17,000 bases of DNA, from NCBI GenBank assembly GCA_964293155.1, contig CAXYYA010000058.1, positions 1 through 17,000 of the forward strand. Reading direction: 5' to 3'. The translations under genes and the position numbers were made by a program. Shown in pieces: positions 1 through 7,080 of the stretch. The DNA is from JAQVEB01 sp028698105 (GTDB taxonomy: Bacteria; Bacteroidota; Bacteroidia; Bacteroidales; Dysgonomonadaceae). Each line of letters starts with the position of its first letter. Position 1 is the stretch's first letter. A model generated the notes under the pieces. The model was not told where the DNA came from. It was given only the letters and a program-made list of their open reading frames with translations, and made no database searches.

Positions 1-74
1 ATGCAAAACGGAGGCGTGCCAGCCGTTTTATAGACGGAACAGAGCCAGGTACTTAATTTTTTTTAGAAAAAAAA

Positions 75-1556
75 ATGATTGAGCAAATATTACATCCGCA
101 TAACCTGATGAAAGCTTACCGTCAAGTGGTTTTGAACCAAGGTTCGGCAGGTATTGATGGTATGACTACAAGGGATTTGAAGAACCACTTTAGGTCGATA
201 CGTCCTACCTTGGAAAATCAAATCAAAAGCGGGAAGTATTTGCCTCAATCCATTCTGGGGGTGGAAATCCCCAAGAGCAACGGTAAGAAACGCCTTTTGG
301 GTGTTCCTACCGTAACCGACCGATTGCTTCAACAAGCCGTCGGACAAGTGATAGCGACACAATTCGAGATGGAATTTGATGATTTCAGCTACGGTTTCCG
401 TCCCAATCGCAACGCCCAATCGGCGGTATTGCAAGCACAGGAATATATCAATTCGGGTTATCAGCATATTGTTGATATTGATTTGAAAAACTTCTTTGAC
501 GAAGTAGACCACTGTTTGCTTTTACAGCTTCTTTACCGCAAAATCAAATGCCCTGAAACCCTACGCCTAATCCGCAAATGGCTTCGTGTGCCCATTCAGA
601 TACAGGGCAAACTGGTCAAGCGCAGAAAAGGCGTACCGCAGGGCAGTCCGTTAAGTCCTGTATTGTCCAACATTCTACTGAATGAATTGGATAAAGAGAT
701 GAAACGGCAAGGGTTGCGTTATGTGCGCTATGCCGATGATTTCAGCATTTATTGCCGAACACACCGACAAGCACGTGATGCAGGCAACAGGATTTACCTG
801 TTTTTGAAGACCAAGCTTAAACTCCCTATCAACAGGGAGAAAAGCGGTATCCGCAGACCTGTAAACTTCACGCTCTTGGGTTACGGCTTTGTACCCACGT
901 ATCAAAAAGGCGAAACGGGCAAATACCAATTGGTTGTTCACGATAAGCGATGGAAATCGTTGAAATCGAAACTGAAAATCATTACCCGCAAAACCACTCC
1001 GATGTCCTTTGACGAACGCATGGCAAAACTGTTGGAAGTTCAGCGGGGCTGGCTCGAATACTTCCGTATGGCAAGCATTCAGGGCAAACTCATAGAACTT
1101 GACGGTTGGATACGCAACCGTTTAAGGTATTGCATCTGGCATCACTGGAAGAAACCCGAACGAAAGCGTAAAAACCTGATACGTTTGGGTGTAAAATCGG
1201 ATGATGCTTATGCCTGGAGTCGGACACGCAAAGGTGGTTGGGCAGTGTCTCAAAGCCCCATTTTGAATACCACTATCACACTGGAACGCTTGCACAAGCG
1301 CGGTTATCGGTCAATGCTCGAAATGTACAAGAAAATAGCTCCACATCTTAACGAACCGCTGTATACGAGACCCGTACAGCCTGTCCCGATAACAAAGTGT
1401 ATCGGGATACAGTGGTGTGAGAGGCTCTCCCCGTCAGTAGTTGCTGGCGGGGCAGTCTACTCGATTGTGTTTTCGTACTTTATTTTCCGTTCTGTTTGTA
1501 GCGTTGGCAAAGACATACTTTTTTGCAATTTTTGGCTCGTGTTTTGGCTTAGGTGA
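75..1556 (+). CDS. Group II intron reverse transcriptase/maturase
   Basis: This is the multifunctional intron-encoded protein that helps the intron RNA splice and copies it into DNA during mobility. The RT domain spans about residues 10-290: SYGFRP at 105-110, catalytic Asp motifs DIDLKNFFDEVDH near 134-146, QGSPLSP at 189-195, and YADD at 219-222. The maturase (X) domain covers about 300-430, ending in the typical WIRNRLR...WSRTRKGGWAVSQSP stretch. No HNH endonuclease domain is visible. The frame stays open through domains V and VI to 1556, but residues after Val434 are probably not native. In a normal copy the frame would read PVRTVV and stop at the TGA now at 1418-1420, giving about 438 residues. 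A palindromic insertion in domain V shifts the frame. The start at 75 is the first ATG and gives the usual N-terminus of the family (MIEQILHP). Confidence 0.93.
   Translation: MIEQILHPHNLMKAYRQVVLNQGSAGIDGMTTRDLKNHFRSIRPTLENQIKSGKYLPQSILGVEIPKSNGKKRLLGVPTVTDRLLQQAVGQVIATQFEMEFDDFSYGFRPNRNAQSAVLQAQEYINSGYQHIVDIDLKNFFDEVDHCLLLQLLYRKIKCPETLRLIRKWLRVPIQIQGKLVKRRKGVPQGSPLSPVLSNILLNELDKEMKRQGLRYVRYADDFSIYCRTHRQARDAGNRIYLFLKTKLKLPINREKSGIRRPVNFTLLGYGFVPTYQKGETGKYQLVVHDKRWKSLKSKLKIITRKTTPMSFDERMAKLLEVQRGWLEYFRMASIQGKLIELDGWIRNRLRYCIWHHWKKPERKRKNLIRLGVKSDDAYAWSRTRKGGWAVSQSPILNTTITLERLHKRGYRSMLEMYKKIAPHLNEPLYTRPVQPVPITKCIGIQWCERLSPSVVAGGAVYSIVFSYFIFRSVCSVGKDILFCNFWLVFWLR
1353..1465 (+). ncRNA. Group II intron domains V and VI, domain V with insertion
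   Basis: Domain V is the catalytic heart of the ribozyme. Here CTGTA (1359-1363) can pair with TACAG (1408-1412), and TACG (1364-1367) with CGTA (1373-1376). In ordinary introns of this type only a two-base bulge separates CGTA from TACAG. Here 31 nt occupy that position. Downstream GTGGTGTGAGAGG leads into a strong domain VI hairpin (1429-1452) and the 3' end near 1465. Pairings were read by eye; comparison with the normal form is from memory of the family. Confidence 0.7.
1377..1407 (+). repeat. Palindromic insertion in domain V bulge
   Basis: TCCCGATA (1384-1391) and TATCGGGA (1400-1407) form a perfect 8-bp stem around an 8-nt loop. The block stands where domain V should have a dinucleotide bulge. 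Short TCCCGATA/TATCGGGA palindromes are common dispersed intergenic elements in Bacteroidota as far as I recall, so this is probably one such element inserted in the ribozyme. Confidence 0.6.
1463..1479 (-). other. attC-like core disrupted by the intron (end of cassette 1)
   Basis: TGTGTTTTCGTACT follows the intron 3' end. The other end of cassette 1, read as reverse complement from 5440-5452, is GTTGTGTTTCATACT. The two agree over TGTGTTT and again over TACT, with one extra base. This is the complementary end expected for the attC that closes cassette 1. The rest of that attC would lie beyond the intron 5' end, outside the window. Confidence 0.55.
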
Positions 1557-1587
1557 ATTGCAAATATGTATGGCTTTAAGCGTTGGC
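1501..1587. repeat. Hairpin element A flanking the STAND gene (3' side)
   Basis: GCGTTGGC stands at both ends in direct orientation (1501-1508 and 1580-1587). Between them are imperfect inverted arms, about 1509-1530 and 1555-1576, sharing AATTGCAAA, GTATG and CTTT blocks, around a GTGTTTTGGC-containing loop. The element ends 3 bp before the stop codon of the STAND NTPase gene. It has the same plan as element B at 5347-5430 on the other side of that gene. It could be an attC-like site of a second type, or a transcription terminator. Confidence 0.55.
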
Positions 1588-1590
1588 TAT

Positions 1591-4500
1591 TCAAAAGTCC
1601 TTTCTCAAAAACTTTCTTTGTCTTTCCCAATCTCCACTTCTTAAACAAGATTCAATTTGTTCATTGATATAATTTTTAATAGGAATCAATTTTATTCCCA
1701 CATCCGATTTATTAGCGATTTCCAATAAATTTCTCCATTCTGAGGCTTGGATATCTCCAATAATAACATCTCCAGAATAAGTCCCGCCATTTCCTCTCCA
1801 CATTAACCTGCTAAAAGTTTCTTTATCTTGATTTAATGAAATGAATAATAGGAAAATCTCTTCAAATAATTCTTTTCTTGAATGCCTGATTAGGTCAACA
1901 ACAATTTGCATCTTTTTGTAATCGTTATTATTATCGCTTACATATTGTCTAATGAAATTATCTGCTCTCAATCTATGTTCTTCTTTAAGATTTCTAAAGA
2001 ATACATTGCAGTAATGCTCCAAAATGCCAAAGTATAAATCTTTCTCAATAACTAGGTCAAATACTTGGATGAGCGTATTTTCTATATCATCAATATTCCA
2101 TACAAAACTCAGATCACTATGGTCTCCACCAAGACTATGTCTTTCAGTGGAAGAATATAGACTTTCAACAAACTCAACTAGGAAATTTTTATCAACCTTT
2201 AATATTTCCAAAAATCCTTTTCCTTGATAATCAAAATGATGTTGAATAAGATTTTGTTGGATGTAAGCTTTTTTAATCAACTCAATGTCATCTCCAAGAC
2301 TTTCAAAGTGTTTGCTGAAAAAGTCCATCCAAACTTGTAATCTTACACCTTCCTTTTCGTTTTTATCTGTAATTATTTTTAAAATTGACTGAAACAGGTT
2401 TGGCTTTACTTTTAAAAATCGCTCAAGTCTGTCAAAATGAATTGTATTGGGTTTATTCATTTTTGAAATTGTTTTAATCAATGAATCGGCTAGTTCATCA
2501 TTGATTAAAGTATCATCTATGTAATCATAAAATGATAATTCCCAAAGCTCTTTGTTTTCAAATTGTGATTGCTGAATAAGTTCCCAAATTTGATTCACCG
2601 CATTTTCAACTTTCAACTGATTTCTAAAGGTAACTCTTGGAACATAGTTAATTTGATTATCATTTTCAATTACTTTCTTTAACAAGGTAAGACCTATTTT
2701 TAGGTCTTTTGAGCAATTTTCATCAATAACAAAATCTAGTGAATTGTTATAACTCCAATTATTGTCTGCTGAATTCTTAAGTAAAATGAAAGTATCGTAA
2801 AAATCGTTGATTTCGTCCTCGTTGGATAAAATGAATGAGCTTCTAATTTCCGCCTCTTTTAATCGATCATATTCTCGAAAATCATCAAATTCATACATTT
2901 CTTTATCTCTAAATCTGTCCCAATCAATTTTCAAAAAAGCTAAGTATGTTTCATTAACAAATCTGTTCGTTAGATTTGAGAATTCAGGTAAACCAAAATC
3001 GTGTCTTCTAAACCATCTTATTTGGTTTTGAACATATTTACAATGCTCAAAATTTTCATTGGTTAAATGTTTGTCAATTATATTGAGTACAAATGGAATG
3101 TCGAATGACATTATCTCTTTATTGACATCTGGATGAACCCTTGAATAATTTTTTAAAAGACTAAAAGCCATTATAGGTCGAGATTCAAAACTACTTTCTA
3201 AAGTATTCCAAATTTTTGTTCTGAATTCCTGAATAGTCTTATTGTTTGGAATTGGATACTGATAGTGAATAAAACTATTTTTTCTTCCTCCTTTAAATTG
3301 CTGAAATTTATGAGAAAGGAAAGTTTTTGCTAGTTCATAAAAGGATGTGGAAAGTAACTCATCATTCTTTTCAACTCCTTCTATTAGAATATCAAATAGA
3401 GTTTTTTGTCTATAAAAGTTCGAGTATTCATCATCTCTATCAAAAATCAAAAATTCTCTAATTTTATGTATTAATTCGGGTAATTTATCTGGTTTACGTG
3501 ATACATACTCAAATAATAATCCAATTGAATCCTTTAAATTCTTGCTATTAAGACGAAAAAAATTACCTAGTAATTCAATGATTTCATCCTTGTCATAATT
3601 GAACTGATTTGTTTCATAAGAAGTATCGTATGTAGTTTCTGCTACTTTTGGAAATGCTTCTATTTGCTGATATGTAAACTCTAAAGTTTGGTCTTGTAAA
3701 TAGAACCAAAATGAATTGAGAAAATCAAAAGATTTGTTGCTGTCAGAACTAATGTGATTCCAATATTTTACTAAGTCGGGTTTAATTTTGTCCATTACAT
3801 TTTGTGGACCAAAGGTATTGTTGGCAGGAATTATACTATCTGTAAATCTATTTTTATAATTCTCAAAGTAGTTGTTTAAGAGAGTGTTAAATGAAAGTAA
3901 ATTATCCTTGATGAATGCTTTATAAAAGAAAAAAGTCGCAAGATTTTGCTCTGGCACTTTCACGTGTTCAAATTGAATTTCCACCAATTCTAATTTGTCG
4001 AGAGTATCAATTATGTCAATAAAATCATTATACGAAACATCAAACTCTTTTAAAATGGATTCTGCTACTTCTTTATTTTTATATGGAATAGTATAAAAGA
4101 AAGCAATTAGTCCAAGACATTTTATGTTTAAAGGACTTTCAAACTCGCCATCATCTTTGATGAAAGTTGAAAAATATTTTTCAAATAAATCGGAAACATT
4201 GTGTAAGGCATATAAATTTTGCTCTTGCTTAGCTAAAAGCGAAGTCATTATGGCCAATCTTGGATTTCCATCAGAAATTCTTACTATTTCTTTATGGTAA
4301 TCAGGGTTTAATATTTCAAATGGCTTAGATTTTATTATGTCAATAATTTGTTCATCTGATAGCTTGAATAAATCTATTCGTTGAGTTGAAAATTCTTGAC
4401 ATTTTCTTCCAATTTCTTGAAACGCATAATCCCTAACTGTAATTATTATCTTAAGTTTTCCTTTTCTATTGGCCTTGAAAAAACCTGTTATTTGTTCAAA

Positions 4501-5328
4501 CGCATCAATTCTGTTTGCATCATCTACAAAAAGTATATAATCTTTGTCTACATCAAAATATTGATACAAATCGTCAAGTAGAGTATGACTTTTGTAAGAA
4601 ACACAGTAAGCCTGAAAAGAATGGTTTTTTGATATATAATTATTGATAGCTTCAAGTGCTAATTTCGTTTTTCCAACTCCTGGTGCTCCTGTAAGAATTA
4701 TAAAGTCGTGACTATCTATGGCATTACTTAATTCTTCGAGTTCTGATTCTCTATGTAAAAATGTATTGTTTAATGGTGTTGCAATACCTTTTGAAGCTCT
4801 ATCATACTCCTTGATGAAGTTTTCTATTGAAACTATTTGACCTGTATCTAAAGGTAGACCCAAATAATAATGAGCTAAATCTCTATGATTTAAGTGAAGT
4901 TCTAAAGCTAGTTCTTGTAGCATCAAATAACGAATTCTAATATCAGCTTTATAGCTTTGAGCAAGCGTATTCAATTCGGTTATTTTATCTTGGTCTATGT
5001 TCCAATTAAAACAAAGAATGATTTCTTGAATTTTTTCAACAGGGATTTTCGTCTTGTCTGGGTCAAAACAAGCTTTTATGTCATTGGCAAGCTTGTTTTT
5101 TGTACTTGTATCAGTTGTTATTTCAGAGTACAAATAATTTCCGTTAGGTAATTGAAAGAAAGTATCAGGTGTTCCTTTTGTTGTCTTTTGTTTTCCTGTT
5201 TGACTTCCTGTCCTAGATATAGCCAAGTAATTATTATCCCTAATAGTTAAATAACTATCGCATAGTTCTTGAAAGACAGTTCCGTTTATTTCTTTCAGTC
5301 GATTTTCTATTGTTTGCAGTCTGCTCAT
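1591..5328 (-). CDS. PD-(D/E)xK nuclease-STAND NTPase, Avs-like defence protein
   Basis: This is a 1245-residue protein with three parts (numbering here starts at a TTG codon at 5337, 3 codons before the preferred ATG). Residues about 15-145 look like a PD-(D/E)xK nuclease: GTPDTFF at 55-61 supplies the Asp, and SEITT near 71-75 supplies the Glu, with Thr where Lys is usual. Residues about 195-400 are a P-loop STAND NTPase: Walker A GAPGVGKT at 217-224, Walker B ILFVDDA at 268-274, TVRDY near 300-304, and a GNP motif typical of STAND proteins near 352. The remaining 850 residues are alpha-helical and probably form a repeat sensor. Nuclease-STAND-repeat proteins (Avs types) detect phage proteins, assemble, and then cut DNA; that role is inferred here. 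The gene is the only one in cassette 1 and has a 114-bp leader holding hairpin B. I could not place it in a named Avs type. Confidence 0.8.
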   Translation of the reverse strand: MSRLQTIENRLKEINGTVFQELCDSYLTIRDNNYLAISRTGSQTGKQKTTKGTPDTFFQLPNGNYLYSEITTDTSTKNKLANDIKACFDPDKTKIPVEKIQEIILCFNWNIDQDKITELNTLAQSYKADIRIRYLMLQELALELHLNHRDLAHYYLGLPLDTGQIVSIENFIKEYDRASKGIATPLNNTFLHRESELEELSNAIDSHDFIILTGAPGVGKTKLALEAINNYISKNHSFQAYCVSYKSHTLLDDLYQYFDVDKDYILFVDDANRIDAFEQITGFFKANRKGKLKIIITVRDYAFQEIGRKCQEFSTQRIDLFKLSDEQIIDIIKSKPFEILNPDYHKEIVRISDGNPRLAIMTSLLAKQEQNLYALHNVSDLFEKYFSTFIKDDGEFESPLNIKCLGLIAFFYTIPYKNKEVAESILKEFDVSYNDFIDIIDTLDKLELVEIQFEHVKVPEQNLATFFFYKAFIKDNLLSFNTLLNNYFENYKNRFTDSIIPANNTFGPQNVMDKIKPDLVKYWNHISSDSNKSFDFLNSFWFYLQDQTLEFTYQQIEAFPKVAETTYDTSYETNQFNYDKDEIIELLGNFFRLNSKNLKDSIGLLFEYVSRKPDKLPELIHKIREFLIFDRDDEYSNFYRQKTLFDILIEGVEKNDELLSTSFYELAKTFLSHKFQQFKGGRKNSFIHYQYPIPNNKTIQEFRTKIWNTLESSFESRPIMAFSLLKNYSRVHPDVNKEIMSFDIPFVLNIIDKHLTNENFEHCKYVQNQIRWFRRHDFGLPEFSNLTNRFVNETYLAFLKIDWDRFRDKEMYEFDDFREYDRLKEAEIRSSFILSNEDEINDFYDTFILLKNSADNNWSYNNSLDFVIDENCSKDLKIGLTLLKKVIENDNQINYVPRVTFRNQLKVENAVNQIWELIQQSQFENKELWELSFYDYIDDTLINDELADSLIKTISKMNKPNTIHFDRLERFLKVKPNLFQSILKIITDKNEKEGVRLQVWMDFFSKHFESLGDDIELIKKAYIQQNLIQHHFDYQGKGFLEILKVDKNFLVEFVESLYSSTERHSLGGDHSDLSFVWNIDDIENTLIQVFDLVIEKDLYFGILEHYCNVFFRNLKEEHRLRADNFIRQYVSDNNNDYKKMQIVVDLIRHSRKELFEEIFLLFISLNQDKETFSRLMWRGNGGTYSGDVIIGDIQASEWRNLLEIANKSDVGIKLIPIKNYINEQIESCLRSGDWERQRKFLRKDF

Positions 5329-5346
5329 ATTATTCAATTTCTTCGA

Positions 5347-5430
5347 GCGTTGGCAAAAAACAGCTCTTTTGGTTTTTTAGCGTGGGCTTTCGTGTCGGCA
5401 AAAACCAAATGTGCTGTTTGTGCGGTTGGC
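5347..5430. repeat. Hairpin element B flanking the STAND gene (5' side)
   Basis: The element has GCGTTGGC at 5347-5354 and GCGGTTGGC at 5422-5430. Its arms pair as CAGCtctTTTGGTTTTT with AAAAACCAAAtgtGCTG around a central segment with CGTGGGC and GTCGGC. It begins 18 bp upstream of the ATG at 5328, so it lies in the leader of the STAND gene just inside the cassette 1 boundary. It matches element A in size and plan. Confidence 0.55.
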
Positions 5431-5449
5431 TTTTTTCAGTATGAAACAC

Positions 5450-5573
5450 AACGGAAAATTGTATGAGTAGTGGCAGATTGCGTGGTAGTTTCCTGTCAAA
5501 CCGCTACGCAGTTTGAGCGGGCTACAAACCTTGATATTTAGCATTTTGCCTGCCATTACTTATACAAAATGTT
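5450..5573 (-). other. attC-like site 1 (closes cassette 2)
   Basis: This 124-bp imperfect palindrome runs from AAC (5450-5452) to GTT (5571-5573). The stem TGTATGAGTAGTGGCAG pairs with CTGCCATTACTTATACA, and its only two irregular pairs can be G-T wobbles. It shares the internal blocks TTTCCTrTCAA and GCGGrCT...ACCTT with sites 2 and 3 but is otherwise diverged. Outer bases on the right (GTTGGGTGTA) are complementary to the left outer bases of site 2 (TACACCCAAC), defining cassette 2. It lies 13 bp past the stop codon of the YrdC-like gene. Confidence 0.68.
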
Positions 5574-5586
5574 GGGTGTAGTAATT

Positions 5587-6315
5587 TTATGTGAAATCTT
5601 CAATATCCCATTGGCTGTAATAATTTTCAGAATCTTTTTTCATTTTCTTTGGGTCAATCTCTCCCTGTCTAATCACAACTAATTCATTCGGTTTTCTATT
5701 ATCTTGAAATGTAATAATGGTAGAATTATTCTTGTACTTAAATTTTGAATTCCTTACCAATAATATTCTTTGCTTAGAATCAATATTCTCTGTCCTTTTA
5801 CGAACAACTTCAATTACTTCATCGGAATCTTGAATAATTAATCCATTATCAGACCTAATGGCACAAGTCGTAATAGGATGATTTAAAAATTCGGATAATT
5901 GTCTTTCAATTGGAGAATCTGGAATTCTAATGCCAATTGTACCTTTTGTATGCAAAAACTTTTCAATTATTGGCTTTTTCATTTCATCTTTTATTTTGCA
6001 TATTATCGTGGCAGGACCTGGTAACTCTTCATCAATAACCCTGTAATCTTTGGATGTTAAATGTACCCATTGTTCTACCATAAAGACATTTGAAAAAGAA
6101 AGAGGAACCTCCTTGTTAATAATTTGAGGAACAAAATTACTTATAGAATCGATGATGCCATACGAGAATGGAAGCCCAGCAACAGAATAGCAAGTATCTG
6201 ATGGAATAATACACACACCACCATATTGCATGGCATATCTTATTTCACGCAACTGTCCATATGTTAAAGAACTACCTGTGGTTAATTGAAATTTATCTTC
6301 TAATGAACTGTTCAT
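5587..6315 (-). CDS. Diverged YrdC/Sua5/TsaC-like protein
   Basis: A 242-residue stand-alone YrdC-domain protein. Canonical members make threonylcarbamoyl-AMP for tRNA t6A modification from threonine, bicarbonate and ATP. Visible matches are IPSDTCYSVAG (37-47, usual PTDTVYGLA), LPGPAT (98-103), GTIGIRIP (125-132), SDN at 155-157 in place of SAN, NST (197-199), and IRQGEI (215-220). The KxR of the usual KxR...SxN set reads KEV (68-70), so the Arg is missing, and spacing around it is shortened. A housekeeping t6A enzyme would not be expected in a cassette. The protein is more likely a specialised paralogue acting on a nucleotide, tRNA or another carbamoylated substrate. Its gene follows the membrane-protein gene by 4 bp in the same cassette, so the two probably work together. 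Confidence 0.75.
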   Translation of the reverse strand: MNSSLEDKFQLTTGSSLTYGQLREIRYAMQYGGVCIIPSDTCYSVAGLPFSYGIIDSISNFVPQIINKEVPLSFSNVFMVEQWVHLTSKDYRVIDEELPGPATIICKIKDEMKKPIIEKFLHTKGTIGIRIPDSPIERQLSEFLNHPITTCAIRSDNGLIIQDSDEVIEVVRKRTENIDSKQRILLVRNSKFKYKNNSTIITFQDNRKPNELVVIRQGEIDPKKMKKDSENYYSQWDIEDFT

Positions 6316-6319
6316 AATA

Positions 6320-6931
6320 TTATTTTTTGGTAATTATTGTAACTGCGTTTATCGGTTCTTGGAAAAGAATTCTACCACTATCCTTTAATTTCATAAGTTC
6401 CTTTATAACTTCTCTAAATTCGATTCCTTTTGAATTTGCCTCCTTTATAATATCATCAACTACTAAACTTTTTTTGTCAATCGTTAAAGCGTTTATTATA
6501 TTCATTACCTCAGAGAGGTATGTTTGTTCTTTAACTTTATTTTCAATTTCTGTTGCTTTCTGGGATACGTTTTCCGCAATTTGTTTTAAGGTTTCGTCAT
6601 TTGATAAACTATTTAATTTTGAATGGCCTGCTAGCTCATATTTCATTAATTTCTCAATTTCTTCAACCATCTTTGATTTTATCTGACTTTCAATATATGA
6701 TAATTTGTTGTTATCAATTACTTCATAATTCTTTCTCATAATCGAAAATGTGTCTTCATAAACTCTGTTATAAAAACCTTCAATCTTATTCGATAATATC
6801 TTCAATTCATTCAAATTGGAAATTATAGCCTCAGAAATCCTGTTAGATTGCTTGTAAAAATATAAGGACAACCAAATAGAAACGATTGCTAATACTAAAG
6901 CAGCGATTGTTAAAATGTCATAAATTGTCAT
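6320..6931 (-). CDS. Membrane-anchored coiled-coil protein, function unknown
   Basis: A 203-residue protein, first gene of cassette 2. Residues about 4-27 form one transmembrane helix (LTIAALVLAIVSIWLSLYFY). There is no cleavage signal, so it should be an N-terminal anchor with the rest in the cytoplasm. A long helical, likely coiled-coil region follows (about 30-150), rich in Glu, Lys, Asn and Ser. The last 50 residues (VVDDIIKEANSKGIEFREV onward) have the look of a small winged-helix-like fold. I do not recognise the family. Its ATG lies 29 bp inside the cassette boundary. It is 4 bp from the YrdC-like gene, so co-transcription and perhaps translational coupling are likely. A membrane sensor or effector paired with a soluble nucleotide enzyme is one reading. 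Confidence 0.72.
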   Translation of the reverse strand: MTIYDILTIAALVLAIVSIWLSLYFYKQSNRISEAIISNLNELKILSNKIEGFYNRVYEDTFSIMRKNYEVIDNNKLSYIESQIKSKMVEEIEKLMKYELAGHSKLNSLSNDETLKQIAENVSQKATEIENKVKEQTYLSEVMNIINALTIDKKSLVVDDIIKEANSKGIEFREVIKELMKLKDSGRILFQEPINAVTIITKK

Positions 6932-6958
6932 ATGTCGTAGTTTTTTATTATTACACCC

Positions 6959-7080
6959 AACGGTCGAGTGTAAGTGCCGTAAGGGATTGCGGGTGATTTC
7001 CTATCAAGTTACACGAAAAGTTAAAGCGGACTTCTGACCTTCGCATACCTCTGAAACCCTTATGGCATTTACACTTTGTT
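6959..7080 (-). other. attC-like site 2 (closes cassette 3)
   Basis: This 122-bp imperfect palindrome runs from AAC (6959-6961) to GTT (7078-7080). An 18-bp stem, GTGTAAGTGCCGTAAGGG with CCCTTATGGCATTTACAC, is continuous if two G-T wobbles are allowed. Between core and stem there are 6 nt on the left and 2 nt on the right, an asymmetry that could set strand polarity. It differs from site 3 at one position (CATACC against CAAACC). The right core overlaps the stop codon of the nuclease gene (TAA, 7081-7079 on the minus strand). Confidence 0.72.

Larger units (their letters stand above)
1..1465 (+). mobile_element. Group II intron, 3' part (domain IV onward)
   Basis: The window opens inside a group II intron. 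Domain IV holds the reverse transcriptase/maturase gene. It is followed by a domain V-like helix (1353-1417) and a domain VI-like hairpin (CCCCGTCAG at 1429-1437 pairs with CTGGCGGGG at 1444-1452). The 3' end is placed near CTACTCGAT at 1457-1465, giving the AY ending usual for these introns. The 5' part (domains I-III) lies outside the window. The intron is on the plus strand, opposite to the cassette genes. The sequence right after its 3' end (TGTGTTT) matches the attC core expected for cassette 1, so the intron appears to have inserted in an attC-like site. Group IIC-attC introns are known to do this on the attC bottom strand. I could not assign the intron class from this part alone. Confidence 0.85.

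Noticed and set aside
1421..1556. C-terminal extension of the intron protein beyond Val434
   Set aside because: It is translated from domains V and VI and flanking DNA after a frame shift by the insertion at 1377-1407. The residues have no family match.
75..1556. Retron, DGR or CRISPR-linked reverse transcriptase
   Set aside because: A maturase domain and domains V and VI follow the RT, and there is no template/variable repeat pair, no msr/msd and no CRISPR array.
6327..6686. 119-codon plus-strand frame
   Set aside because: It is the antisense shadow of the membrane coiled-coil gene; the minus-strand frame has a membrane helix, an intact operon and a cassette context.
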